64,000 nucleotides of DNA from Spiroplasma sp. NBRC 100390 (GCF_001886495.1 NZ_CP018022.1:930001-994000), one strand, 5' to 3'; shown: positions 24,923 to 36,830, numbered from the stretch's first letter. Numbers and translations are program-made. Notes: generated from the sequence alone by a model not told the origin.

Positions 24923-27900
24923 TTATTCTTGCTCCCCACTAATAAATTTAATACGATTAATAATTCCGTTAATTTTATTATTATATGTTCCTAATTTAAT
25001 ATTTAATAACAAAATGTTATTTACCTTTAATAAATTTGCATAATCTTTATAAATACCAGCAAAGGCTGTAATACTAATTTCACCACTTTCATCATAACAG
25101 TCTAAGAAAGCCATCTTATTATTATTTTTATCAATAATTACTTTAATTCGTTTTACTAACACTAAAACATTTGTTGATCCTAAACTTAATCGTAAATTAC
25201 TAATTAATGTTGTTTTAGCTTGATAACCTTCCTTTTCACGAATATACTTTAAAGGATGGTTTGATAAATAAAATCCTAAGAATTCATATTCTTTTTCTAA
25301 GCAAATAACCTCATCATCTGGCTCAATTACTAACTCTGGCTTTTCAGCTAAAGAAAAATCAACAACTAAGTTTTCATTTTCTTCTTGGGTTTTAATTAAT
25401 TCAATATAGGTAATAATCTGTTGGTAGTTATTAAACAAAGTAATGCGATTCATTTTAAACAAATCTAATGCTCCCGAAAAACATAATGCTTCATAAGTTT
25501 TTCGATTCAACCCTTTTTTATATAAACGAATAAACAAATCATATAAGTCAACAAAAGGACCATTTTTTTGATACTCACTAGCAATTTTTTTAAAGAAAGC
25601 AAAACCAATTTGTTTAATAATTAATAAGGGAACACAAATTTGATTATCAACAGTATGATATTGTCGATATGGCGCATTGATATTAGGAGGAACAATTGTT
25701 AAATGATTCTTTTTTGCTAAAGCAATATAATCATTTGTTTTATGTTCATCACCAATCACATTTGTTAATAAACTAGCTAAAAACTGGGAAGGATAATTTG
25801 CTTTTAAATATGCCATTTGATAACCTAATAATGAATAAGCAACAGCATGACTACGGTTAAAACCATAGGCAGCAAATTTATAAATTAATTCTCAAATTTC
25901 TTGGGCTGTTTTTTCAACATAATGGTTTTTAACCGCTTCTTTAATAAATTCAGCTTTCATTTGAACCATAATACTTGCATCTTTTTTCCCCATTGCTCGT
26001 CGTAAAACATCCGCTTTGGCTAGTGAAAAATTAGCAACTTTTTGCGCTATTAACATAACTTGTTCTTGATAAACAATGATACCATAAGTTGGTGCTAAAA
26101 TTTCCGTTAAGCGATCATCAATGTAAGTAACTTTTGTTAAATGTTTTTTTCGTTGAATAAATAGTGGAATATTATCTTGTGGTCCTGGCCGATATAATGA
26201 GGAAGTTGCTACAATGTCTTCTAGTTGATCAGGAACCATATCAACTAATACTTTGGTCATTCCTGGTGATTCTAATTGAAAAATTCCTTTCGTATCTCCT
26301 TGGGCTAACAGATGATAAGTTTTTTGGTCATTCAATGGTAATTTATTTACATCTAATTTTACTTTTGTCTCTTGATAAATATTATTAATAACATCATGCA
26401 AAATCGTTAAATTTCGTAATCCTAATAAATCCATTTTCAAAATCCCTAATTCTTCTAGATAGTTCATTGAATATTGAGTTTGATAAATTCCATTATAACC
26501 TTCTTTAACTGGAATAATTGTTTGTAATCGTTGTTGTGTTAACACAACTCCCGCCGCATGGGTTCCTGTTTGTCGTGGTAAACCAATAATTTTTTGTAAA
26601 TGCAAAAATACTTGGGGGTATTTTTTTTGATAAATTTCAAAAACAGGATTAGAACTAATTGCTTGCTCATAATGATAATTATGTTCCAAAGGAACCGCCT
26701 TACTCATCTTATCAGCCTCTTCAATTGCAATATCAAAAATTCGACAAATATCACGAATTGCCATCTTCATTCCAATTGTTTGAAAAGTAACAATATGAGC
26801 AACATGATCACTACCATACTTTTCAAACAAATATTCAACAACCATTTCGCGCTTATCATCTTGAAAATCAATATCAATATCAGGCAAACTTTTTCGCTCT
26901 GGATTTAGAAAGCGTTCAAAAAGAAGATTATAAGCAATCGGGTCAATTGTTGTAATGTCTAACAAATAACTAACTAAACTTCCAGCCGCGCTTCCTCGTC
27001 CTGGACCAACAAAAACATTTTGTTGTTTAGCATAACGAACATAATCTCATACAATTAAAAAATAATCATTAAAACCCATTTTATTAATGACATCTAATTC
27101 ATAACTTAACCGTGCCTCATATTTTCCATAAAAACCATTTACCTTCTTTGCTTTTAACGCTGTTTGACAAATTTCTGCTAAAAATTGTTGCGCTGTTTGA
27201 CCACTCGGAATTGGATATTGTAATAAATTATCAAAAATAGTCCCTTTGCTTAATGAAAAAATTTCAATATCAGTAATAAAATGCTTAATATTTTCAAAGT
27301 ATTGTTGATAACGACTTGGTGGTGCTACTCAACCATATCAATCATTTAATTTACTTTCTTTAAACAAAGTTTGTGTTTTAATCGTATCAACAACTTTATA
27401 CGCTGTAAAATCATCACTGGTAAAATATTGTACTTTATTATTCCAAATAATTTGTTCTTCTGGTCCTAAAGTTTGAAAGGAATCGATTAAGGTGGCATTA
27501 CCATTATTAATTCCTAAAAATAAATCACTTGTGTTAACTAAATTATTTTTTAAAGTTTGAAATACTTCTGGCTGATAATTATCAACAGTATAATTAATAA
27601 TGATTTTTAAGTCTGTTGTTAAGAACTTACTAAGATCATTAAAAGTTAATGTTGTTTTATGTTCAGCGTTAATCATTATTAATGATGAAATTTCAACTAA
27701 ATTAAAATACCCATTTTGATTACGGGCAAATAAATTCAAATTATAGGGTTCGTTATCAAATAAAATTATAACATTTAATCCAATAATTGGTTTAATGTTA
27801 TTTTTTTGTGCAAGTTGATGAAACTCATAAACTCCAAACATATTACTATCACAAATTGCTAAAGTTGATAATCCATTCGTCATTGCATAATTAAAATATT

Positions 27901-27967
27901 TATCAAACGTAATTAAGGATGATAATAAACTATAACTTGTTCGAACATTTAAATGGGGAATCATCAT
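24923..27967 (-). CDS. dnaE: DNA polymerase III alpha subunit, DnaE type
   Basis: Predicted 1014-residue C-family polymerase. The N-terminal PHP domain (HLNVRTSYSLLSSLITFDKY, then AICDSNMFGVYEF) is followed by the polymerase core: VGPGRGSAAGSLVSY, the catalytic SLPDIDIDFQDDKR, then RQTGTHAAGVVL and SLYRPGPQDNIPLF. A helix-hairpin-helix/OB tail is at the C-terminus. It is shorter than E. coli DnaE (about 1160). Firmicutes and mollicutes usually have PolC as main replicase with DnaE as a second enzyme; the window does not show polC. Many TGA Trp codons. Two adjacent ATGs are possible starts. Confidence 0.95.
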
Positions 27968-28034
27968 ACTTATTACCTCTTTCTACTTTCATTTTAACGA
28001 AAAAGAAAATAAAAACCACAGTTGTGGCCTAATT

Positions 28035-28382
28035 TTATAGTTTAATAACAATAACAATAATCATTACAACAATTAAAACTGCTAAAATTCCAAAAACTAA
28101 AAAACGCCATACCCGAGGTTTTTTCTTTGGTGTCATTTCTTGTAACAATTCTTTTTCCAAATCAATTGCATTTTCATTATAAAAATTATTTTTTGTTTTA
28201 TTCATATTTACAACTTTAATATCATCATCTTTAAAATCACGAATAATTGAAAACTCTTCATCAATTAAAATTGTTTCTTCTAACAAATTAGTTCGTGAAC
28301 GTTCTGCTGTTCGCAATTCTCGTTCATTAACTAACGTCTTTGTTGCTTCTTTCTTTTTTTGAAAAAGATTAGCTTTCTTCAT
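28035..28382 (-). CDS. tail-anchored membrane protein, unknown
   Basis: Predicted 115-residue protein: a charged N-terminal cytoplasmic part (about residues 1-90, rich in Lys, Glu and Asn) and a single C-terminal membrane segment (about 95-115, FLVFGILAVLIVVMIIVIVI). The ATG at 28380-28382 overlaps the thiI stop by 14 bases (ATGAAGAAAGCTAA), with AGGG upstream, so it is translationally coupled to thiI. No family recognised; it is similar in layout to small cell-division or stress membrane proteins, which is only a guess. Confidence 0.6.
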   Translation of the reverse strand: MKKANLFQKKKEATKTLVNERELRTAERSRTNLLEETILIDEEFSIIRDFKDDDIKVVNMNKTKNNFYNENAIDLEKELLQEMTPKKKPRVWRFLVFGILAVLIVVMIIVIVIKL

Positions 28383-29565
28383 AAATTTCATCCCTATCAA
28401 TTACATATGTCTTTATATTCTTCCTAATTATAACATCAATTATTTCCTGTCACATTAAATTTTGTTCTTGAAACTCTGCTTGAGCTATCCGTGGTTTTGT
28501 CACGGGATTTTTTGGTACAAAAAGACTGCAACAATCTTCAAACGGTAAAATTGATGTTTGATAAGTATCAATTTCTTTTGCAATTGCAATAATTTCATTT
28601 TTATCAAAACATAAGACTGGCCGTAACACTGGTAGTGGTGAAACAGTATTGATAACATTAATACTTTCAATTGTTTGTGATGCAACTTGCCCTAATGATT
28701 CACCAGTAATAATTGCCTGACAATTTCATTTTGCCGCTAAAATATTTGCGATTCGATAAAACATGCGGCGCATAATCGTAATCCTGTAACTTGCATCAGG
28801 GATATGCATTAGTTCGTGCTGTAACATTGAAAAATTAACAACATGCAAGCGTTGTTGATTTTGACCAGTATAATGATGCAATTTTTGAACTAAAGTTTTA
28901 ACTTTTTCTAGTGCTTCTTCACTTGTATGGGGTGGTGTTGCAAAATGTAAATATTCAACATTCATTCCCCGTTTCATTGTTAAGAAAGCGGCAACTGGCG
29001 AATCAATTCCGCCCGATAACATTACTAACCCTCGTCCAGAAATTCCAACTGGTAAACCACCAATGGTTTTAATTTTATTAATAAAAACATACGTAAATTG
29101 GTGCCGAATTTCAACATCAATTTGTAAAACTGGATGATGAACATCAACTTTGACATTTGTTTGTTGTAAAATCTTTGGTGCTAATTGTTGTTTAATTTCA
29201 GTTGAAGTTAAGGGAAAAGTCTTATCACTTCGACGAACTTCTAATTTAAAAGTATCTGGTTGATAGTATTGTACTAATGTAATCGCACAATTAGCAATTG
29301 TTGTCAAATCACGATCAACACGTTTTGCTAATGACAATGATGACGAACCAAAAACATTTTTAACAATATTAATAATTGGTTGACTAACGGTTGGATCTAA
29401 TAATTCAATAAATAACCGATCAAATTCTTTCTTTAGTTGATATTGCTTTTCATATTCTCGTAACTTATTTTTAATATTATTAACTAACACTCTTGTAAAA
29501 TCATTTCGATTTTTACCCTTCGTTGTTAACTCTCCATAACGAACTAATATTACATCAAAATTCAT
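28369..29565 (-). CDS. thiI: tRNA 4-thiouridine synthetase ThiI
   Basis: Predicted 398-residue sulfurtransferase making 4-thiouridine in tRNA. An N-terminal ferredoxin-like/THUMP region ([28 protein letters not shown]) is followed by the PP-loop ATP site [22 protein letters not shown] and [10 protein letters not shown] near the C-terminus carry conserved Cys residues; no rhodanese domain is present, as in most Firmicutes. The ATG at 29563-29565 is preferred over one four codons upstream because TGGAGTATAAA gives the right spacing. It follows ezrA by 15 bases. Confidence 0.92.
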
Positions 29566-29580
29566 TTTATACTCCATTTC

Positions 29581-31311
29581 TTATTTCTTTTTTCCTCGTT
29601 CTTCATCAATAATTTTTAATGTTAAAAACAATGATCCATCATAATCGCCATCTCGATACGCAATTTGGGCGTTTCGTAACTGGTCATCAACTTCATCATC
29701 TGTTAAAATATATTTTTGGGCATAAACTAATGTTTCTTGCGCTAATAAATCTAATAAAATATTATTTTTAATTTTTTCAAATAATTTTAACACTTCTGTT
29801 TTTAACCGGTTTAGTTTCCCTGTTACTTCATCAACTTCATAACGATTATTAACATCAAACGAAAGTTGTTTAACCTTTTCAAGGGCTATTCGATAATCAT
29901 TAATTGATTTCGCATATTTTGTTAATAATTTTTTATATTGTAATTGATTTAACCGTACTTCAGCTTGTAATAAAACAACTTCTAATAAATGAATTGTTTT
30001 TCGAATTTCAGTTTCCGCAAAATTACGCTTTTCAATAATTTTCACAACATTTTCTAATGCTTCTTGAACAGCCACCGCATTCTCTAATAAACGAACTAGT
30101 TCTTTGTTAAACCCAATATAATCACGCCCATTTCGATTTATTTCTAAAACTAAGCGATTTGTATCATGCGTTAATTCTTTTGTTTTGCCCATCGCTTCAC
30201 GATAAATGCTTTCTTCATGTTCTGTTAAAATTGATGAACTACGTAAAGCTTCAATTTGTCGTGAAATAACATTAAAACTACGTTCAATTTTATTAATATA
30301 TTCCATCACAACTTTATAGTATTTTTTAAAACACGAAATAATTGCTTTTTGATGCTCAATTGTTTGATCAAAATCACTAATATTATTAATAATTTCAATT
30401 GTTTTTTTTGTTGCTTTTTTATATTGCAAATTATCAATATATTTTGAAATTAAAATTTTTGTTTCATCAATACTTTTTGTTAATTCATCAAAACTATATT
30501 TTAATAAATCCCGACTATTTTCATCTTTATTAAATAAAACATATTTATCTTTTAACAAGGATAATTTATTTGGAACTACTTTTGTTAATAGTGTTTTAAT
30601 TTGTGGAATATTATCTAAAATTTCAACAAAGATTGTTAACGAAGTAGTAATATTCGATAAAATTTGTTCTGTTTTTTCAAAATTACCCGCTGTTAAATAA
30701 TCTTCAAATTCATCAAACATTCCTTCAATATTTCGTTCAAAGTCATTAATTTTTTTGGTATCTAACGAAACATTCATTTGTAATTTAACGGCATCTTCTT
30801 GTAACGAATTAAACATTTTTTTATGTGCTAAAATATAATCACGTTGTAATAATTCAATTTGTAATTGACTGTTAATTTCGTCTAATAAACGACGTGCTTC
30901 TTCTTCTAATAAAGTCAACTCTTTTAATAACGGAATAATTTTTTGTGCAGATAATTTTGGCATTTTCTTTGGGGTTGTTTTATTAATTTGATATAGTTTT
31001 CGAAATACTTCTAAACAACTTATTAACTTTTTTTCATAAATAATTTCATACTTTGTTCGCCAAACAACCAAATCTTTGGCATAGCGATTATTGTGACGAG
31101 CAATTTCTGAAATTCGAAAAACTTTATGTTTTAAAGGTAATCGCTTTAAAATATCAAACTTTTGTAAAATTTTAATTTCAACTGTTTTTAAATGACGTTT
31201 TCGTCCCCAAAAGAAAAGCGTAATACTTAATAATAACAAACAAACAAAAAACAAAATAAATAATGTTAATTTAACTGGATTATTAATAATATTACTAATA
31301 ACATTACCCAT
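29581..31311 (-). CDS. ezrA: septation ring regulator EzrA-like
   Basis: Predicted 576-residue protein with one N-terminal membrane segment (about residues 13-34, LTLFILFFVCLLLLSITLFF) and a long, almost continuous helical and coiled-coil cytoplasmic part. This layout and length match EzrA, which binds FtsZ and controls Z-ring position in Firmicutes; sequence features such as the DGDYDGSLFLTLKIIDEE repeat-like C-terminus are also seen in EzrA. No TGA codons occur. In a wall-less helical cell the partner would be FtsZ, but the function in mollicutes is not well known. Confidence 0.78.
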   Translation of the reverse strand: MGNVISNIINNPVKLTLFILFFVCLLLLSITLFFWGRKRHLKTVEIKILQKFDILKRLPLKHKVFRISEIARHNNRYAKDLVVWRTKYEIIYEKKLISCLEVFRKLYQINKTTPKKMPKLSAQKIIPLLKELTLLEEEARRLLDEINSQLQIELLQRDYILAHKKMFNSLQEDAVKLQMNVSLDTKKINDFERNIEGMFDEFEDYLTAGNFEKTEQILSNITTSLTIFVEILDNIPQIKTLLTKVVPNKLSLLKDKYVLFNKDENSRDLLKYSFDELTKSIDETKILISKYIDNLQYKKATKKTIEIINNISDFDQTIEHQKAIISCFKKYYKVVMEYINKIERSFNVISRQIEALRSSSILTEHEESIYREAMGKTKELTHDTNRLVLEINRNGRDYIGFNKELVRLLENAVAVQEALENVVKIIEKRNFAETEIRKTIHLLEVVLLQAEVRLNQLQYKKLLTKYAKSINDYRIALEKVKQLSFDVNNRYEVDEVTGKLNRLKTEVLKLFEKIKNNILLDLLAQETLVYAQKYILTDDEVDDQLRNAQIAYRDGDYDGSLFLTLKIIDEERGKKK

Positions 31312-31392
31312 TTTGTCTTGCCCCCTACCAAACTATATATCAATTGAATTATAGCACTTGCGAAAAATATTACATTAAAAATTAGAAAAATA

Positions 31393-31421
31393 TTGAATTA
31401 TCCTTTATTTTATTATACAAT
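31393..31421 (+). promoter_or_regulatory. rpsD promoter
   Basis: TTGAAT (31393-31398), 17-base spacer, TACAAT (31416-31421) on the plus strand; transcription would start near 31428, giving a leader of about 175 bases before rpsD. Confidence 0.55.
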
Positions 31422-31427
31422 AACTTC

Positions 31428-31602
31428 TAGACAACACAGAGAAGCAGCAGAATTGCATAGTAATGTCCTTAGTTTTTAAACACTTATGATTTAACCATTA
31501 AAAAGTAACCCTAGCTGTTAGGGCGAATCAAAAAACTTCCATTATTAGAGCACTTCAATGAATCTTTTTGTATGTCACAATGATATATAGGAGGTTTTTT
31601 TA
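31428..31602 (+). promoter_or_regulatory. long structured rpsD leader (candidate S4 autoregulation)
   Basis: The untranslated region before rpsD has no ORF but several potential stems, including CTTCT/AGAAG near its 5' end and CCCTA-GCTGT-TAGGG at about 31509-31523. In other bacteria S4 represses its own mRNA through a leader structure, and Firmicutes rpsD leaders are long. The link to S4 here is inferred from position and structure only. Confidence 0.35.
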
Positions 31603-32217
31603 ATGGCACGTTATCGTGGAAGTACATTTAAAAAAGCAAGACGATACGGATTTAGTATCTTAGAAAACGATAAAGAATTTTCAAAAGGGAAAAAAAGAAC
31701 AACAGCGCCAGGACAACATGGCCAACGTCGAACAAAATTATCAAACTACGGGTTACAATTACATGAAAAACAAAAAGTTCGTTACATGTATGGTTTAACA
31801 GAACGTCAATTCCGTAATACTTACACTAAATCAAAAAAAATGAAAGGAATTACCGGAACTAACTTCTTAATTATGTTAGAATCACGTTTGGATAACATTG
31901 TTCACCGTATGGGATTAGCACAAACAAGAGCTGGAGCTCGTCAATTAGTAAACCATGCCCATATTTTAGTAAATGGGAAAAAGGTTGATATCCCATCATA
32001 TAGTTGTAAACCAGGTGATGTTATTAGTGTTAAAGAAAGTTCACAAAAAAATGTTAAAATCTTAGAAAGTTTACAAAGTCAAGTTAGCACACTGGAATTT
32101 GTAAAATTTGATAAAACTAAGCTGACTGGAACATATCTTCGTTTCCCTGTTCGTGAAGAATTAAATAGTAATATTAATGATGCATTAATCGTTGAATGAT
32201 ACAACCGTTTAGTATAA
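31603..32217 (+). CDS. rpsD: 30S ribosomal protein S4
   Basis: Predicted 204-residue primary 16S rRNA binding protein. [19 protein letters not shown] and the S4 RNA-binding domain ([39 protein letters not shown]) are characteristic, and the [19 protein letters not shown]-terminus ends with a TGA Trp. The ribosome binding site TATAGGAGG is strong. Single gene with a dedicated promoter and terminator, as in many Firmicutes. Confidence 0.96.
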
Positions 32218-32244
32218 AAAACATCTCAAAGGAGATGTTTTTTT
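32215..32244. terminator. bidirectional terminator rpsD/lipoprotein
   Basis: AAAAACATCTC-AAAG-GAGATGTTTTTTT directly after the rpsD stop; convergent with the lipoprotein gene ending at 32263. Confidence 0.85.
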
Positions 32245-32262
32245 ATTTTTAAATTTATTAAA

Positions 32263-33936
32263 TTAGGCAATATCAATATTAAACATTATTGCTTGTTCTT
32301 TTTTAATTTTTTCAACAATGGTTGGATTAAATTTTGATTTTATTTCAAATTCAATATCTGTTACTTTACAACGAAGACCAATTGCTTGTCCTAAATCATT
32401 AATATTATTAATTTTTTTTCATTGCTTAGTTGTTTTATCCAAATATTCAAAGATCATTTTTTCAGTAAATGTTGCCGATATTGAAATGCTTTCACTATTA
32501 ATTAAATCAAGTTTCTTAAAAATAGCTTTCGCCAATAAATTCTTAACTGTTGCAGGATCTAAGATTACAAAATTATGATGATAATCAGTTTTACCAAAAA
32601 GAGCCTTTGGGATTGTGATAGTTATTCCTCAATCTTCATTTAAACTCTTCATAAATAAATTACTAAATGAATCCTTAATTTTTTCAATTAAAAATAATTC
32701 TGTAATTGCATAACTAATTTTGACCCCATTTTCACTTTGTTCTCATGGTTTGTTGTATTTAACCTTCCCACTTTCAATAGAAGACCCTGATGTTTCTAAT
32801 AATAACGGTTCACTAACAGATGATCATTCACCTTTTTCATTTTGTCAGCCTTCTAAAATATTATGCAAAAGTGATTCAATATTAGTATTAAACTTTAAAA
32901 ATTCTTCATCCTTGTTATTAGTAATGTCTTTAATTGTTTTATTTTTAATTTTACTATTAACACCCAAAAAACCATCATTATTGATACTTTGTGGTTTAGC
33001 AAATAAATATTTTCCTAATAAAAGCAATTTATTATCCAGGTTACTAGTATCTTTTTCTTGTTGCATAAAATTATTAAAATTAATAATGTTTGGTAATAAT
33101 GCATTTAAGATATCAAGATACTTTCCTTGATATTTTATTGTAAATTCTTCCAATATTGTTTGTTCACCCGAAAAAACACCCTCACAGTCTTCTCTTAATA
33201 AGTTACTAAAATCAGAATTTAATTTTAAATTGTCAATAAATTCATTTCATTGTTTTCAATTTGGATCAGTCTCATTAAATTCTGTTGGTATTACTGTTGG
33301 CAAAGTGCCCACGGAACTAACATTAGTTAATAATTTTAATATTTTAGTAAAAAAAGATCTCTGTTCAAGTAATGAAACATTTAACTTTTCACTATCACCA
33401 TCTAAATTAATAATATTTTCTTTTATTAGTTCAACTTCTTTAATATTTAAATTATTAGTTATAAAGTAAACTGAAAAAATTGTATTTTCTTGTTCAGTTA
33501 TTTTATTATTTGTTAAATCATAACCTTTAAATTTTGCAGTTAATTGTAAATCACCATGCGCTTTTCATCGCCCTGTTTCATCAACTGTAATTTCCTTAAA
33601 GTTAGCAGGCGTTATCACTAATTCATTTTTGATATCAGCAAATTGATCATTGTATAGTTTTTTAATTATATCGTCCGCTTGAATATCGTTATAATTTTCA
33701 TTATCTAAAATCATTGGATTTGCTTTAGAATAGGAGTTGATTTTTTCATTAAAATTTTTCTCCTGGTTTTCAAGTTCTTTCTTTTCTTTTTCTTTTTGTT
33801 CTTTATCTTCTTTTTCATCATCAACTTCTGTTGTCGGATCTATTGATGCAATTTTATTTTGCTTACAAGCAATCGTTCCTAAACCCGTTGTACTAATAAA
33901 TGTTAAACCACTTAAAAGTGTTAAAAGCTTTTTCAT
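32263..33936 (-). CDS. lipoprotein, unknown, promoter with T17 tract
   Basis: Predicted 557-residue surface lipoprotein. Signal peptide MKKLLTLLSGLTFISTTGLG with lipobox TIAC (Cys24), then a charged Glu/Lys coiled-coil-like stretch (about residues 38-65, EKEDKEQKEKEKKELENQ) and a long region without recognised domain. Several TGA Trp codons. AGAAAGGAGTGGAAAG precedes the ATG. The promoter carries a 17-base T tract between a possible -35 and the TATAAT box (see 34040-34076), which suggests phase variation of this surface antigen. Confidence 0.78.
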
Positions 33937-34039
33937 CTTTCCACTCCTTTCTTTTAAGCAAAAAATACAATTTTTATTAAAAATTTTAACATTATTATCA
34001 AATTAATAAATTATTATTATGTTAGTAAATAGCAAAATT

Positions 34040-34076
34040 ATTATATCACAAAAAAAAAAAAAAAAAGTTTTAGCAA
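34040..34076 (-). promoter_or_regulatory. promoter of lipoprotein gene with T17 spacer
   Basis: On the minus strand: TTGCTA (34071-34076) as a possible -35, a spacer containing 17 consecutive T (34050-34066), GTGA, then TATAAT (34040-34045). The spacer is 25 bases now, longer than the 17 optimum, so the number of T residues could tune or switch the promoter. The T tract also follows a hairpin and may serve as the U-tract of the nagB terminator. Confidence 0.5.
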
Positions 34077-34103
34077 CTTTAATTTCAATAGTTGTTAGAA
34101 CTT
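34050..34103 (-). terminator. nagB terminator
   Basis: On the minus strand a 14-position stem with two mismatches (AAGTTCTAACAACT against AGTTGCTAAAACTT) is followed by T17. It lies 11 bases after the nagB stop codon. Confidence 0.6.
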
Positions 34104-34113
34104 TTCTTAAACA

Positions 34114-34860
34114 TTAACTAATATTAATTCCATGCGTTTGCAATAAAGCAGCAGCTGTCTTATCAACCACAACAGTAACATCTTTATGCATCTGTAAGGC
34201 AGTACATGGTCATAGATTATCTATTTCCCCCTCAACTAATTGTTTAATTGCTTGCGCTTTGTTTGAACCATTAGCAATTAAAATAATTTTTTTGGCATTT
34301 AAAATTGATTTAATTCCCATTGATACTGCTTGTTTAGGAACTTCATCAACCGAAGCAAAAAAACGGGCATTTGCTTGAATTGTTGTATCTACTAAGTCAA
34401 CAACACCTGTTAAGGAATTAAAATCAGCTGGTGGTTCATTAAATCCCACATGTCCATTTGTCCCGACACCTAATAATTGTAAATCAATTCCCCCAGTTTT
34501 AGCAATTAATGCATCATATTCTTTTGCCCCAGCAACATAATCACCTGTTCCTGATGGCACATAAGTGTTATTTTTATCAATATTAAGATGATCAAATAAC
34601 TTTTCATTCATAAAATAATGATAACTTTGAAGATGAGTTGGTTCTAAACCAATATATTCATCTAAATTAAAAGTTGTCACTTTACTTCAATCAGTTTTGT
34701 TTTTTTGATAATCTTCAATAAGATACTGGTAAATTGGTTCTGGTGAAGAACCGGTTGCTAACCCAAAAATTGCCTTTGGATTTTGTTGTACTGTATTTAC
34801 AAAAATTTGGCCAACAACTTTCCCAATTGCATTTTTATCTTCAACAACAATTAATTTCAT
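34114..34860 (-). CDS. nagB: glucosamine-6-phosphate deaminase
   Basis: Predicted 248-residue enzyme converting glucosamine 6-phosphate to fructose 6-phosphate and ammonia. Motifs: FGLATGSSPEPIYQ (phosphate loop), TFNLDEYIGLEPTHLQSY with the catalytic Asp, LQLLGVGTNGHVGFNEP and the C-terminal TALQMH. Length fits. It follows nagA on the same strand with 60 bases between, which include a TATAAT, so it may also have its own promoter. Connects amino sugars to glycolysis. Confidence 0.95.
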
Positions 34861-34920
34861 CTTTTAAACCTCATTTCTTACTATTTTATTATTATATACT
34901 ATAAAATAAAAAGTTCTTTA

Positions 34921-36078
34921 TTACTTTAATTCCAGTTGTGAATAAGCAACTTCACCTTCAGACAATGTCATTAAAACCTTTAATTCTGAATCCAACACGA
35001 CTAAATCCGCTAATTTTCCAACAGCAATTGAGCCGGTTTTTTCAAAAATTCCTAATTGTTTAGCAATATTAGTACTAGCAACCAACGCCAATTCTTGTAA
35101 TGAACAATTAGTAAAGTGATAGAAATTACGAACACAATAATCATATGTTGCAACTGACCCCGCAATTGTATCAGTCCCTTTAATAACAACTTTTTGTCCC
35201 GTTTTAACAACTGGTAGGGGCCCAAATTGATATTCACCATCAGGAAGACCTTTCGCAAGCATCGCATCAGTAATTAACGCAATCCCAGATGCTCCTTTAA
35301 TTTTGTAGGTTAAATTAATAATTTTTTCATTAACATGAACGCCATCACTAATTAACTCCCCTACAACTTCATTAAAATTTAAAACAGCTGGAACAATCCC
35401 CGGGTGACGATGATCATACTTACTCATTGCATTATATAAATGTGTCACATGTTTAACCCCCATTTTTACCCGTTCTGCCACTAAATCAAACGTCGCATTT
35501 GAATGTCCAATTGATGGTAAAATATTATGTTCTAATAAAAACTTTGTAAAACTACCGTCTTCTTCTTCGGGAGCATAGGTCACAATTCGAATATTATCAT
35601 TTGAAGCTGTTATTCATTTTTTCAAAAGATCAATGTTTGGTGCTTGTAAAAGGGTCTCATCGTGGGCCCCCTTAAAGGTTTTTGAAATAAACGGTCCTTC
35701 TAAATGGGCTCCAATTTGGCGCGCTTGTGGTCCTTTATTATAATTTGCCATATAATCTTGATAAACGGTTAAAATTGCTGTTATTGTTTCATCACTACCA
35801 GTAATAATTGTTTGACAATATTTTGTTATTCCTTCTTGTGCCACTTCCTGGGCAAATTTTTGAAAACTCGCAATTGTTCCTTTTTCTGTATCTTCACCAT
35901 AACCACCATGAACATGACAATCAATAAATCCTGGCATAATAATTGCTTCTTGTAAATCATATCCCGGTTCAACAGTACTACCAGCATTAATGCTAATAAT
36001 TTTATTATCTTTAATTTCTAACCAACCATTTGCAATAACTTCATCTTCACAAACTATTTTTGCATTTTTTAAAATCAT
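34921..36078 (-). CDS. nagA: N-acetylglucosamine-6-phosphate deacetylase
   Basis: Predicted 385-residue metal-dependent amidohydrolase removing acetate from GlcNAc-6-phosphate. Signatures: GFIDCHVHGGYGEDTEKG (metal-binding HxH), GAHLEGPFIS, PSIGHSNATFD, VTHLYNAMSKYDHRHPG, ISDGVHVNEK, ALITDAMLAKG and the C-terminal GSIAVGKLADLVVLD. One TGA Trp lies near the middle. Works with NagB directly downstream. The PTS permease at 49151 may supply GlcNAc-6-phosphate; this is inference. Confidence 0.95.
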
Positions 36079-36103
36079 CTTCTTTATCTCATCTTTCTAT
36101 TTT

Positions 36104-36796
36104 TTAAAAAGTAAAATTTAATGGTAATTTTTTTAAATCAAATGTCACTTTTTTTCGTCCCAAACAACGATACAAGAGCGCTAAAATTAACATATGATTA
36201 TTTTCTCGAAGTAAATAAGTTTGTTTACCAACAGTAATTTTAACACCAATATCAATATATTCAACGCTATGAATATTGTTTAAATTAAATTGCACAACCT
36301 TTGGATTATTATTTTTATCAAGACCGTCAATAATAAACCGTTTATTAGTGATTAACAACACTCCTTTACAAAAAAACTTAATCTCATTTTCGGCCGTAAA
36401 AAGATGAATATTAACGGCATTGTTTTTAAAATGACATTTCTCCTTTTGTTCTAAGTCAAAAGCCACCGGCAGGACTTTTAACGGTCGTCACAAGGTAAAA
36501 TTAACCTCTTCAACATTATAAATAAATTCTTGTTCCCGCCCATTTAAAACTAAATCTAATTTCCGTTGATATTTATAAAAGCGATGAATAAAATCTTGCG
36601 TATAAGCAAAATTTTTTAAAATTCATCGTTTAAAAATCCAATATTTAAAACTCCGAAAATTTTGTTCACCCATTTTTTTCTGATAACGGTCTAACACAAA
36701 CCGTGGTTTGTACTTAAAATTATCTTCATTAAGAGCAAACTTCCACTCTTCGCGTTTTAAATAAAAAGTTACATCTTTTGTCATTCTTGAAAACAT
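36104..36796 (-). CDS. hypothetical protein
   Basis: Predicted 230-residue soluble protein, basic, with no membrane segment or signal. The C-terminal half (about residues 120-220) is beta-rich: FFCKGVLLITNKRFIIDGLD, then VVQFNLNNIHSVEYIDIGVK, a pattern that resembles PH-like/GRAM-type domains in bacteria ('G.l.lTnkRli'). This similarity is my reading and not certain. The ATG at 36794-36796 is preferred because AAAGGTGATG precedes it. It is 25 bases upstream of nagA on the same strand. Confidence 0.55.
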
Positions 36797-36830
36797 TTTC
36801 ATCACCTTTGTTAATTATATAACAAAATAA

